Positions 32,999 to 42,019 of a stretch of DNA of 57,629 bases are shown piece by piece. The stretch is from Planctomycetota bacterium. GTDB taxonomy: Bacteria; Planctomycetota; Phycisphaerae; SM23-33. A program made the translations under genes and the position numbers. Within the stretch, counting starts at the first letter, position 1. The number at the start of each line of letters is the position of its first letter. The notes below the pieces were generated by a model. That model was not told the origin of the DNA. It saw only the letters and a program-made list of their open reading frames with translations, and did no database searches. Where the stretch lies: contig JAKJER010000040.1 of the NCBI GenBank assembly GCA_022705325.1, forward strand, positions 1 to 57,629, read 5' to 3'.

Positions 32999-35377
32999 TT
33001 ACTTCCCGCGTAGGGTGTCCTTGACTTCGCCGCACTCGAGCATGGCGGCGCCGAAGTAGGGGTTGCGAACGGGCAGCGACCCCTGGAGCCACGTGCCGCC
33101 CCGCCCGTCGAAGGCCATCGGGCAGTAGATCACCACGTAGCCGTTCTTCCCGCCGCCGCCGAACCGCCGCACCAGGGCGATCATCTCGTCCGACAGCGGA
33201 GCGAACCACTCGCGCTGCGTCTTGAGGTCCTTCGCCTGCGGCGCCTTGGCCAGAACCGAATCCAGGGCGGCCTTATGCTTCATCCACGCCCCGTGGGTCT
33301 CCCCCGTGGCCAGCGACATGTCCACCTTGGCCAGTGCGGCCCGAAGCTGCGCGAACCCCCCTGCCGCCTTGGCGGCGTCGTCGCCCGCCAGCGCCTGCGC
33401 CGCGACGAAATAGCCGTCGTAAACGGCCTGCAACTGGGAGCGGAAGGACTCGCTCACTTCGCCCGCCGCCGGGCCCGTCGTGGGCTCCGCGTGCTCGCCG
33501 TGGCCCAGGCCAAACTGGCTTTGCAGCGAGGCGGTATTCGCCTTGAGCGACTGGGCCGCCCGTCGGACCTCCTCCAGCGTCTTGGCCTCCTTGCCTTCGA
33601 AGGCGTCGTTGCCCAATCGCATCGATAGTTCCATCCACATCATGTGTGGATGGCCGGTCAACGATTTCATGTCCACGGCCTGGATCGCCTCGGCCAGGGC
33701 GGCGAAGGCATCCCGCGCGGCACGCAGATCGTCCTTCGAGGCCGCCTCGTTCGCCTTCCGCGCCGCCGACACCACCATCTGGACCTGCTGAAGGAAGAGC
33801 GTGGGCAGCTTCGGCCCGGCCGCGGGGGTGTCCGCGGCGGCGGCGGGCTTGGCGCCCCCGCCGTGATCGTGCCCGCTCGAGCCGCCCCCGCCGTCGGGGG
33901 TCATCATGCTTGGCTTGGCCTGGATCTGCAGGGCGGAGTCGATCTTGAAGTTGCCCCGCGCGACGACGCGTTCGCCCTCGGCCAACCCGTGACGCACGAG
34001 GTAATAGCCGCCCGCCCGCGGGCCCAGGACGATCTCCCGGCCCTCGACGGTCGGCTTGTCGGCGCCGGGCTTCTCGACGTACACGATAGCCCGCGTCCCG
34101 GTGACCAGGGCGGCCGAGACTGGAATCACGAGCGGCTTATCCTCCTCGGTGGGCTTGGCGGTGACGTAGCCGGCGGACTCCGCCTTCACCAGAGGCATGC
34201 CGCAGACGTCGCAGAAGCCGGGGCCGTCCTTGACGATCTCCGGGTGCATGGGGCTGATCCACTTGCCCGCCAGCGACACGTCCAGCACGCGCCCGCCGGC
34301 GGCCACCTTGGAGTACACCACGCCGTTGACGAACATGTCGGGCTTGAGCTTGCCGTTGGGATTGGGCACGTTCACCCGCACTTTGACTGTCCGCGTGACC
34401 GGGTTGAGCATCGGGTCGATGAAGGCGATGGTCCCGGTAAAGGTCTCGCCCGGATAGGATACGCTGGTGAACTCCGCCTTCTGCCCGTAGCGCAGCCATA
34501 TCAGGTCGGACTCGTACGCGTCTAGCTTGACCCAGACCGTGGAGAGATCGGCGATGGTGTAGATGCGGGTGCCCGTCTGGACGTACATGCCTTCCTGGGC
34601 GTTCTTGTGGATGACGATCCCGCCGGCAGGGGCGTTGATCGTGACGTGATCGTCCGCCTTGCCCCGCTGCTCGACCTGGGCCACCTGCTGATCGCTCAGG
34701 CCCAGCAGGCGTAGTTTCTCGCGGGCGGCCTCCACCGTGGCTTGCACGGTCCTGCGGACGATGTCCACCTCGCTGCGCTGGAGGTTTTGAACCGCCTGGC
34801 GGGCCTGGAGCAACTCCTCCTGGGCGCTGTACAGCTCGGGGCTGTAGATGGAAACCATGTGGTCGCCCTTCTTGACGGCGATGCCCGTGTAGTCCACGAA
34901 CAGGCGGTCCAAGCGGCCGGGTACCCAGGCGGTGATGTAGGCCAGGCGGCTCTCGTCGTAGTCGACCTTGCCGACCATGCGGATCTCCGCCGTCGGGAAC
35001 ATCCGCTGCACGGGGGCGGTCTCGATGTTCATCAGGGCCTTGGCGGCCTCGCTGGTGGTGAACACGCGCATGCCGGCCGTCTCGGTCGACTCCAGAGGAA
35101 TCAGCTTCATGTGACACTTGGGGCACAAGCCCGGCTTGGGCAGGCGGACTTCTGGATGCATGGAGCAGGTCCAGATGGTGGCCGGTTTGGCCGCCGCGCC
35201 GCTCGCGTGTTCGTGCCCGCCGGCGGTAGCAACCGTCGGCGCGGCTCGGTACGGAGAGAGGCCCCAGAACAGGGCCGCCCCCACCGCCGCCCCCAGTAAC
35301 AGGACGGGCAAAGCGCCCAGCCCGCGCCGCAGCATGTTCAGCACTCGCCATATCTTACGTGCGGTTTCGCTCATCAT
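32999..35377 (-). CDS. cusB: CusB-type periplasmic adaptor with two heavy-metal-binding domains and C-terminal DUF3347
   Basis: The 792-residue product has an N-terminal TM anchor (LGALPVLLLGAAVGAALFWG), a first HMBD (TCSMHPEVRLPKPGLCPKCH, about 70-95), and the membrane-fusion core (VPGRLDRLFVDYTGIAVKKG, hairpin, then NAPAGGIVIHKNAQEGMYV). A second HMBD (ISPMHPEIVKDGPGFCDVCG) sits near 375. The last third holds a His-rich linker and helices of the DUF3347 type that end in a Met/Cys-bearing segment. The adaptor links pump and TolC duct and passes metal to CusA. Two HMBDs in one adaptor is unusual. It is first in the operon; the ATG at 35377 follows GGAG. Confidence 0.9.
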   Translation of the reverse strand: MMSETARKIWRVLNMLRRGLGALPVLLLGAAVGAALFWGLSPYRAAPTVATAGGHEHASGAAAKPATIWTCSMHPEVRLPKPGLCPKCHMKLIPLESTETAGMRVFTTSEAAKALMNIETAPVQRMFPTAEIRMVGKVDYDESRLAYITAWVPGRLDRLFVDYTGIAVKKGDHMVSIYSPELYSAQEELLQARQAVQNLQRSEVDIVRRTVQATVEAAREKLRLLGLSDQQVAQVEQRGKADDHVTINAPAGGIVIHKNAQEGMYVQTGTRIYTIADLSTVWVKLDAYESDLIWLRYGQKAEFTSVSYPGETFTGTIAFIDPMLNPVTRTVKVRVNVPNPNGKLKPDMFVNGVVYSKVAAGGRVLDVSLAGKWISPMHPEIVKDGPGFCDVCGMPLVKAESAGYVTAKPTEEDKPLVIPVSAALVTGTRAIVYVEKPGADKPTVEGREIVLGPRAGGYYLVRHGLAEGERVVARGNFKIDSALQIQAKPSMMTPDGGGGSSGHDHGGGAKPAAAADTPAAGPKLPTLFLQQVQMVVSAARKANEAASKDDLRAARDAFAALAEAIQAVDMKSLTGHPHMMWMELSMRLGNDAFEGKEAKTLEEVRRAAQSLKANTASLQSQFGLGHGEHAEPTTGPAAGEVSESFRSQLQAVYDGYFVAAQALAGDDAAKAAGGFAQLRAALAKVDMSLATGETHGAWMKHKAALDSVLAKAPQAKDLKTQREWFAPLSDEMIALVRRFGGGGKNGYVVIYCPMAFDGRGGTWLQGSLPVRNPYFGAAMLECGEVKDTLRGK

Positions 35378-35755
35378 CTATCTCCACCGGCCATTCATCG
35401 GCTCATACTGAGCACGCACTACAGGAAGAGGGAGCCTGGAGGGGCTGGCGGAGGCCCGCCCCGGGCCGTTGACTTCCACCGTCTTACTGAACGGCCCAGC
35501 CGGTTGAGAGGTTCCCCCGGAAGATCACTTCACGCCGTGGTCATTGATCCCATCGGACGAGTAGCGGCCGAACATCTCTCGCGAGACCAGGTCGTCCTGC
35601 TCTAGGCAGGTGCCCTGGAGTTGGGCCTATCTGACCTTCCCCCCGAGAACTGTGCCAAGCGGAATGGGAGTCTTTGACGGCCAATAGGTCGGAAGAGACT
35701 CTCGGATGAGGAAGCACCGCGGGCAGCAGGTTGTGGCCGATTGGGGGGCCTTTGC
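35378..35755. other. Leader of the cus operon, otherwise no gene recognised
   Basis: Between cusB and repeat copy 2 there is no convincing frame. On the minus strand, ending near 35525, a short stretch (EMFGRYSSDGINDHGVK then stop) could be the tail of a lost gene, but it is too short to name. No clear promoter was found. Confidence 0.4.
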
Positions 35756-36030
35756 CTCGCAGTAGCGAAGAACGCCGGGCAAGGCGCCCGTTTCCTACCC
35801 TCCTTTTAACCAGGAAGCCGCCGACGCGACAGAGAGTCCGAGAGTCGCGCGAAAACGCGATCTGCGAGCGCTCCCTTGGTTAACAGGGCTACCACGGGAG
35901 GCGGCAGGGCTCGCCAGGCGTGCTGCCGTAACAGACTTCCGCAACGTGCGTTACGGGCGGTGTTTCGGGGGCTGCTTCGGGGCGGGCTTTCGCCGAAGAG
36001 AAAAGGCCAAAGGCTTGTTTGCCTTTGGCC
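35756..36030. repeat. 275-bp direct repeat, copy 2 (structured, downstream of tRNA-Asn)
   Basis: It is the gapless counterpart of 24416-24690 in the same orientation. Here the variable hairpin is TCGCG (35845-35849) / CGCGA (35856-35860), extended by AGA (35841-35843) with TCT (35861-35863) past a bulged G. CCGTAAC...GTTACGG also pairs fully, whereas copy 1 has one mismatch. Its right end is the terminator of tRNA-Asn, five bases from the tRNA. Confidence 0.8.
36001..36030 (-). terminator. Rho-independent terminator of tRNA-Asn
   Basis: Read leftwards, GGCCAAAGGC (36030-36021) and GCCTTTGGCC (36014-36005) form a perfect 10-base stem with a 6-base loop, followed by TTTT. It begins five bases after the tRNA 3' end. 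Copy 1 of the repeat keeps the same hairpin with one G-U pair. Confidence 0.85.
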
Positions 36031-36034
36031 TAAC

Positions 36035-36106
36035 CTCCCCGACTAGGACTCGAACCTAGAACCTAGCGGTTAACAGCCGCTCGCTCTACCATTGAGCTAT
36101 CGGGGA
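36035..36106 (-). tRNA. tRNA-Asn (GTT)
   Basis: The minus strand folds as a complete cloverleaf: acceptor TCCCCGA/TCGGGGA with discriminator G, D-arm GCTC/GAGC, anticodon stem AGCGG/CCGCT with loop CTGTTAA (anticodon GTT), and T-arm CTAGG-TTCGAGT-CCTAG. CCA is not encoded. It is followed on its strand by a strong terminator, and the cus block lies beyond that. Confidence 0.97.
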
Positions 36107-36203
36107 ATAACAGCCCGAGGGCCGATAGTCTTTCCAGGATAGTATTTCGGCCAAAAAAGTCAAGGTCTTTGGCGGGAAATTTCGCGCCGGCGAGCGGGTG
36201 CGC

Positions 36204-37475
36204 TTACCGGTCAGCGGCTTGGTCGTCGGGGGCGGTCTCGTCGGCCTGGTAGACGGTCGTGCCGGCGATGGTGGTCTCGAGGACCCGCGCGGGCGTGGTC
36301 AGGATGGTTTCCATGGGCTCGGGCGTGGGGCCGCCCAGGCGGACGGCGACCCAGTCGGCCTGCTTGCCGGGGGCGAGCGAGCCGATCTTGTCGTCCATTC
36401 GCAGGGCGCGAGCGCCGTTGAGGGTGGCCATGCGGAGGATGTCGGCGTTGGAGACCTTGCCGTCCAGGCGGAGGGTCCGCATTTCTTCGAGCATGTCCAG
36501 CGAGTCGTTGCTGGCCAGGCTGTCGGTGCCGAGGGCGACGTTCACGCCGGCGGCGAGCATCTCGGCGTAGCGGTGGCCGGAGCGGCCGAAGAAGTCGTTC
36601 GACCGCGGGCAGAGGGCGACGCTGGCGGGGCTGGCAGCCAGCAGGCGGAACTCGTCGTCGTCCAGGGCGTTCACGTGAGCCAGCAGGGCGCCCTCGTCGA
36701 GCAGGCCGGTGCGCTGTGCGTAGGCCATGGGGGTGCAGCCGTGCACGGCGACGGAGAGGTCGATCAGCCCCAGGGCGGCCAGCAGGTCGAAGAACTTCCC
36801 GCTGCCGCGAAGCAGGAACTGGCGCTCCGCCTCGCTCTCGGCCAGGTGCGTGGTGACGGGCCAGTGCTTGCGTCGGGCCAGGGCGATGACCTTCCGGTAG
36901 ACGTCCTCGGCGGTGGAGTAGGGGGCGTGAGGCGAGAGCCCGAAGCGCAATCGGGCGTCGCCGCGGGCACCGCGAAGGGCGGCCTTGAGGCGAGGTATCG
37001 CCTTGCGCTCCTCGGGCCCGATGCCGGTGACCTCGGCGAAGCAGACCTTCCGCAGCGGGCTGGCCTTGAGCACCTTCCACGCGCGGTTGTTGTAGGAGAT
37101 GTCGGCGACGGTGGTGGTGCCGAAGGCCAGGCATTGCTGGGCGCCGTCGGCGACGGACTTGTCCTGTTTTCGGCCCTTGGGGCGGCGGCCGAGCAGGGCG
37201 AAGACCCACTGGTTCATGGGTCGTTCCCGTGGCAGTTGCCCGCGCAGGCAGGTCAGCTCGAGATGGGTGTGTGCGTTGACCAGCCCGGGGAGGATGGCGG
37301 TGTCGGCCAGGCGTCGCCGCCCGCTAAGGGGCGCGGGCGGGGCTGAGCCGGCCGGCCCGACATACTCGATGACCGCGGCGGTCCCCTGGAGGACTCCGCC
37401 GCGGATGGGCGGGCCCTCGCCGGGCACGACCCACTCCGCCCACATGCTCCACGTCTGGTCCGTCTTCTTCTTCAC
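36204..37475 (-). CDS. Metal-dependent amidohydrolase/deaminase (MtaD- or MqnX-like)
   Basis: The 423-residue product has NAHTHLEL (first metal His pair), SPHAPYS, THLAES, HVN, CPRSN and GTDSLASND in the order of the cytosine-deaminase/TRZ-ATZ branch of amidohydrolases, and the C-terminal APGKQADWVAVR. Close relatives include S-adenosylhomocysteine or methylthioadenosine deaminases and aminodeoxyfutalosine deaminases of menaquinone synthesis. The residues alone do not settle the substrate. The start is uncertain: the frame begins with GTG at 37475, with GGAGG very close to it, and an ATG at 37445 is the alternative. It stands alone between tRNA-Asn and the sulfatase. Confidence 0.85.
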   Translation of the reverse strand: MKKKTDQTWSMWAEWVVPGEGPPIRGGVLQGTAAVIEYVGPAGSAPPAPLSGRRRLADTAILPGLVNAHTHLELTCLRGQLPRERPMNQWVFALLGRRPKGRKQDKSVADGAQQCLAFGTTTVADISYNNRAWKVLKASPLRKVCFAEVTGIGPEERKAIPRLKAALRGARGDARLRFGLSPHAPYSTAEDVYRKVIALARRKHWPVTTHLAESEAERQFLLRGSGKFFDLLAALGLIDLSVAVHGCTPMAYAQRTGLLDEGALLAHVNALDDDEFRLLAASPASVALCPRSNDFFGRSGHRYAEMLAAGVNVALGTDSLASNDSLDMLEEMRTLRLDGKVSNADILRMATLNGARALRMDDKIGSLAPGKQADWVAVRLGGPTPEPMETILTTPARVLETTIAGTTVYQADETAPDDQAADR

Positions 37476-37556
37476 TGCCTCCGTGCCTTTCCACGTACTG
37501 CCACACGGTACGATAGCATAGGCAATGCGAGGGGGGCTTGTCTATTGCGGATTGCG

Positions 37557-39005
37557 TCAGGGCTGTTTCTTCTTGGCCTTCTTGGCCTTGTCGCCCTTCC
37601 TGGCGGGGGGCAGCTCGACGTCCAGGGCGGCGCCGGGGTCGTTCTGCTGGGCCATCCACTGTCGCAGGCGGCCTTCCAGGTCCGCCCGCAGGCCGGCCAG
37701 CCCGGGTTTGTCGGCCAGGTTGGTCAGCTCCCACGGGTCCTTGTCGCAGTCGTAGAGTTCGACGCCTGGGCGCTTGACGTACAGGTCGATGGCCTGCCGG
37801 GCCTTGGCATCGCCCGCGGCGGCGGCTTGTTCCCAACTCTTCCAGTAGTCCTCGCGGTCGATGTCCATCACATGCTTTTCGTGGTAGCCGCCGGCCGGCG
37901 CGAGGTTCAGGATGAGCTTGTGGCGGGCGATGCGGACAGCCCGGATGGGATATGGCCTGCCCTCGGGCACGTTGTTGTGGACGGCGAAGATGTGCGAGCG
38001 GTGCTCGGTCTTCTGCCCCGTCAGGACGGAGGCGAAGCTGAGCCCGTCGACCTCGGCCGGCGGCGTGCCCCCCGCCAGCTCGACCAGCGTGGGCAGAACG
38101 TCCTCGTATTGGATCATGGCGGCGGTGGTCGCACCCGGCTTGATGTGCCCGGGCCAGCGGGCGATGAAGGCGGATCGCAGCCCCCAGTCGTAGCAGGTCC
38201 ACTTGCCGCGGGGGAACTGGGGCCCCTGCTCGCCGGCCACGATGACCACGGTACTGTCGGCCAGCTTCAGTTCGTCGATCGTCTTGAGCACGTCGCCGAC
38301 CTCGCGGTCGAAGACCTCGACCTCGGCGAGGTACTTGGCGTAGGCGGCCCGCGTCTTGGGGGTGTCGGCGATGTGCGGGGGCAGGCGCAGCGAGGCCGGG
38401 TCGAACCGCGACGCGTCGCCGACCGTCCAGGGCGCGTGGGGGTTGATGGAGCAGACGAACAGGCAGAAGGGCTGGTCGGCCTGGGCGGACATGAAATCGC
38501 GGATGCCGTCGAGGGAATAGTCGGCCTGGAGGGCGACGCAGTTGGGCTGGAAGCCGGGGACCTTGTCGATGGCGGCCTTGTTGTCGAAGTGCCGCTTGCC
38601 GGTAAGTCCCACGCGGTAGCCCAGCGGCTTGAGGTAGTCGCCCACGCACTTGAGGCCCGCCTTCGTGGGGGCGTGGTTCCGGCAGGCGCCGTGGCGGACG
38701 GGATACAGGCCCGTGTACAGCGAGGCCCGGATGGGCACGCACATGGCGCAGGACGCGAAGGCGTGGGTGAACCGCAGGCCCTGGCGGGCAAAGGCGTCGA
38801 TGTTCGGCGTCTTGACGTTCTTGCCGCCGTAGCAACCGAGCTCGTCGCGGGCGAGGTCGTCGGCCATGATGAAAACGATGTTGGGGCGCGACGCGCCGGC
38901 GGGCGCCGCCTGGAGGAGGCGACCGAGCGGGCCGGCCGCCAGGACGGCAGCCGACGCTGCCGCCCTGCCTAGCAGGTGGCGACGCCTGATCGGGTGGGTT
39001 TCCAT
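37557..39005 (-). CDS. Tat-exported sulfatase
   Basis: The 482-residue product begins with a twin-arginine signal (IRRRHLLGRAAASAAVLAAG). NIVFIMADD (Asp49/Asp50, calcium ligands) is followed by CVPIRASLYTG, the CxPxR maturation motif in which Cys89 would become formylglycine; Ile replaces the usual Ser/Ala. Later motifs include GKRHFD and the C-terminal ELYDCDKDPWELTNLADKPG. Formylglycine sulfatases hydrolyse sulfate esters, and planctomycetes use many on sulfated polysaccharides; the heparan-sulfamidase-like group is the nearest by eye. The tail is very Lys-rich (KGDKAKKAKKKQP). The ATG follows AAGGAG by eight bases. Confidence 0.9.
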   Translation of the reverse strand: METHPIRRRHLLGRAAASAAVLAAGPLGRLLQAAPAGASRPNIVFIMADDLARDELGCYGGKNVKTPNIDAFARQGLRFTHAFASCAMCVPIRASLYTGLYPVRHGACRNHAPTKAGLKCVGDYLKPLGYRVGLTGKRHFDNKAAIDKVPGFQPNCVALQADYSLDGIRDFMSAQADQPFCLFVCSINPHAPWTVGDASRFDPASLRLPPHIADTPKTRAAYAKYLAEVEVFDREVGDVLKTIDELKLADSTVVIVAGEQGPQFPRGKWTCYDWGLRSAFIARWPGHIKPGATTAAMIQYEDVLPTLVELAGGTPPAEVDGLSFASVLTGQKTEHRSHIFAVHNNVPEGRPYPIRAVRIARHKLILNLAPAGGYHEKHVMDIDREDYWKSWEQAAAAGDAKARQAIDLYVKRPGVELYDCDKDPWELTNLADKPGLAGLRADLEGRLRQWMAQQNDPGAALDVELPPARKGDKAKKAKKKQP

Positions 39006-39147
39006 CGCTTGCTCCTTGGCCTGGCCACCCTCGGCCGGGCGGGCTGTCTTGCCGTTGATCCTTGACGATCGAAGATCGAGTAAGTTGTCCTCGACAACGG
39101 GGTCGGCTTCAATCGAAAATTGTCAATCGATGATCCGGAGACCTTCC

Positions 39148-41904
39148 ATGCCTCGACACTGGTTCTGGGCGGCGGCGGCGATTGCGGCGACAGCCGGGTG
39201 CCTTCGGGCTGTCGACGCCCCCTGGCCGACGCTCCAACGCGACAACCAGCGCAGCGCATTCACCGACCAGAATACCCCCGGCCCGCATGAGCGGAAGTGG
39301 TTCCGCGACTTCCACGACGAGTTGATCGCCACGCGCACCCAGGCGGTGCTGGCCGAGGGCAAGTGCTTCGTGGGCACGCTGGCCGGGCGGATGATCGCGT
39401 TGGACGCACCCGACGGGCGGACGGTCTGGGAGTTCCGAGCCGGCGGTCCGATCGGGCACACCGCCTGCTACCGCGACGGGCGGGTGATCTTCGGCGCCGA
39501 CGAACGATTCGACCGAGGCGTCCTGTATGCCGTGGGTGCAGCCGACGGCAGACTCGCGTGGCGATATCCGGCGCCGGCGGGAGTATGGACCGCGCCCGCC
39601 GTGGCCGCCGGGCCGGGCGGAGGAGCGGCCCGCGTGTACGTGGGCGACCGCGGGGGCACGTTTCACGCGGTGGACGCGGGCTCGGGCCGGCCGCTGTGGA
39701 CCTTCCGCGCCGGCGGGATGATCCTCACGCCCGCCTCGGTGTCGGCTGACGGCGGGCGGATCGTCTTTGCCGCCGAGGACATGCACGTCTACTGCCTGGA
39801 CGCGGCCGGCAAGCTGCTGTGGAAGAGCCCCAAGCTTGGCGGCCTGAGCCTGCGCGACCACGCGCCGGTACTCTGGAAGGGCCTGGCGATCGTGCAGAGC
39901 AACCCGGCCATCAACTTCCACCATGCCCAGGGCAACTCGCCGGAACTGATGACGCGGATCCAGAAGGCACTGGCGATGGAGGACGGCGACCAGGTGCTGC
40001 TGGACAAGTGGGGCAGCTACATCCTCAAGCCCACGCCGCGCCGCGAGCGGGCCGAACGAGAAGGCATCCGCGAGTTCCTTAGCCGCACGCCCGCAGAGCG
40101 GACCTTCTACGCCCTCTCGCTGGCCGACGGGCACGAGCCGTGGGTCGCGCCGATCCTCTACACGGCCGGGCTGCACAACCCGCCCACCCCGCCGACGTTC
40201 AATCCCCACACGGGCGAGCTGTTCGTCCTCTTTCCGACAGCCCTGAACGCGTGGCATCGCGGAGTGCCGGGCGGGGCGGTCGCGCCGGGCCGGCTGGACC
40301 GCGACAGCGGCGACGTGCAGCGCATCGACCCGCCGGGAAGGACCTGGGGATTGAGCCACGCGTTCATCCAGCCCGCTGACGAGACGCAGACACTCTCGCT
40401 CATGGGCGACGTGCTGGTGCTGACCCACCAGGGCAGCGTGAATCTGCTGGACCTGCGCGGGCACAAGCTGTCGAGCGCGTGCTCGCAGCGCGACAGCTAC
40501 GGGGGGATCTTCGGCCCGGTCTACTGGGGCGGCTACGGCAAGGAGGCCCGCGCCGCCCAGGCCAAGGCGCGGGCGGAGGGCTACCTGCTGGACATGCCCA
40601 ACGAATGGCACGGCCCGGATCGCTCGGCCGTGGCGATCGGCTACGGGCGGTTGGTCTGGGTGGTCGGCTCGCAGGTGGTGTGCCTGGGCGGACCCGATAC
40701 GCCGCGGACCGAGAGCGGCGGCAGCAAGCCTCCCCCACCGATCCGCCGCAAGCACGTGCCGCTGGTGGGCGGCGGGAACGTTACGCACGGTGGCGCGGGC
40801 GGCTTCGACAAGTCTGTCGCGATCGAGCCGATCCCGCCCGACGTGCTGGCGCGGTTCATCGAGCCGCCGCCCGCGACCGCCCGGCCCGGGGACAGTCCTC
40901 TCGCCCGCGAACTGCGGGCCCGCCTGGACGCCCAGGTAAGCGAGTTGCTCGACGGTTGGCCGTGGGCGCCGCTGATCGTCGAACTGGGCATCAGCCACGA
41001 GGAAGTCCACTTTCTCCGCACGGCCCAGACGATGCAGGCACTGGCACTGGCCCTGCCCCACCTCTCGCCGCCCGTGCGGCAGCGGGCGGTCAAGCTGCTG
41101 GACGATCTGCTGGCTGGGACCGAGCCCCTGGAAGCGCCCGTGCAGGCCGGGGGTAAGCGGCGCGAGCCCTACACGCCGGGCAAGCAGATGCTGGCGGCCA
41201 TGAACGACGCAGCCAGGAAGGCCCGCCAGGCGGAGGCGGTGGGTGATCTCTATGCGTTGTGGGCGGTCGCCCACTACGCCGACCGCTGGCAGGACGTGCT
41301 GGTGAAAACCGACGCGATCGAGAAGCTCTGGCGGGCCCACGCGGCCAGGCCGTTCGCCTTCGACCACGACGATATGACCCGCGATGCCGCTGAACTCCTC
41401 AACCAAGACATCGCCGGCGCCCTGGGCTGCGTCCGCATCCTCCGGCGCGCAGGGCGAAGCGAGGACGCAGAAGCGGCCGAGGCACGCCTGGCCCGGATGC
41501 TGGCTGCCCGGGTGCACCACGAGAGGGCGGACAGCCGGCTGGTGCGGGCGACGATCACCTCGCGCGGCCCCAGCGCGCACGCCGCCAAGGTACCGCGCTA
41601 CGTGGGACTCGTGCCGGAGTTGTCCGCGTTGCTTGCCAGCCAGGCCGGACCCGCCCTGCGAAGACACGTGGAGGCGTTGGACCGAGAGTTGCCCATCTGG
41701 CACCAGGCGTGGGCGGAGCGGCTGATCGGGGGCGAGAACTACATCACACCGCCCCACCTGTCGCGCGGGATGTTCGCCATCCTGGCGGATGCTTTTGTCG
41801 CCGACGTCGAGACCTTGGCCCGCCGGCTAGATCAGCCTTGGTGCCGGGCGGACCTGTACTACATCGAGAAGCTCACCGCCCTGCTGCGAAGAACCCACCA
41901 ATAG
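39148..41904 (+). CDS. PQQ-like beta-propeller lipoprotein
   Basis: The 918-residue product has a signal ending TAGC (probable lipobox). Propeller blades of the PQQ-binding type fill the first half, for example GRMIALDAPDGRTVWEFRAG, GVLYAVGAADGRLAWRYPAP, GTFHAVDAGSGRPLWTFRAG and DMHVYCLDAAGKLLWKSP (about residues 70-230), with more divergent blades to about 520. The second half is helical, with no recognised domain. Such proteins are often oxidoreductase-like or scaffold proteins; bound cofactor is not assured. The ATG at 39148 follows CCGGAGA; another ATG lies at 39130. It is divergent from the sulfatase gene, so the two may share a control region. Confidence 0.8.
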   Translation: MPRHWFWAAAAIAATAGCLRAVDAPWPTLQRDNQRSAFTDQNTPGPHERKWFRDFHDELIATRTQAVLAEGKCFVGTLAGRMIALDAPDGRTVWEFRAGGPIGHTACYRDGRVIFGADERFDRGVLYAVGAADGRLAWRYPAPAGVWTAPAVAAGPGGGAARVYVGDRGGTFHAVDAGSGRPLWTFRAGGMILTPASVSADGGRIVFAAEDMHVYCLDAAGKLLWKSPKLGGLSLRDHAPVLWKGLAIVQSNPAINFHHAQGNSPELMTRIQKALAMEDGDQVLLDKWGSYILKPTPRRERAEREGIREFLSRTPAERTFYALSLADGHEPWVAPILYTAGLHNPPTPPTFNPHTGELFVLFPTALNAWHRGVPGGAVAPGRLDRDSGDVQRIDPPGRTWGLSHAFIQPADETQTLSLMGDVLVLTHQGSVNLLDLRGHKLSSACSQRDSYGGIFGPVYWGGYGKEARAAQAKARAEGYLLDMPNEWHGPDRSAVAIGYGRLVWVVGSQVVCLGGPDTPRTESGGSKPPPPIRRKHVPLVGGGNVTHGGAGGFDKSVAIEPIPPDVLARFIEPPPATARPGDSPLARELRARLDAQVSELLDGWPWAPLIVELGISHEEVHFLRTAQTMQALALALPHLSPPVRQRAVKLLDDLLAGTEPLEAPVQAGGKRREPYTPGKQMLAAMNDAARKARQAEAVGDLYALWAVAHYADRWQDVLVKTDAIEKLWRAHAARPFAFDHDDMTRDAAELLNQDIAGALGCVRILRRAGRSEDAEAAEARLARMLAARVHHERADSRLVRATITSRGPSAHAAKVPRYVGLVPELSALLASQAGPALRRHVEALDRELPIWHQAWAERLIGGENYITPPHLSRGMFAILADAFVADVETLARRLDQPWCRADLYYIEKLTALLRRTHQ

Positions 41905-42019
41905 CCGCGAGACGGAGGGCTTCTCAGCCCAGTGGGCGCGCATTTGAAGAGTCGCGGGCAGGGCCGCCCGCACCGGCACTGGGACGGATGAGTGTGTGAA
42001 GTCATGCACCCAGGCTCGC

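Noticed and set aside
36106..36180. Sigma-70 promoter for tRNA-Asn (TTGACT and TACTAT on the minus strand)
   Set aside because: The spacing is only 13 bases, too short to support a call.
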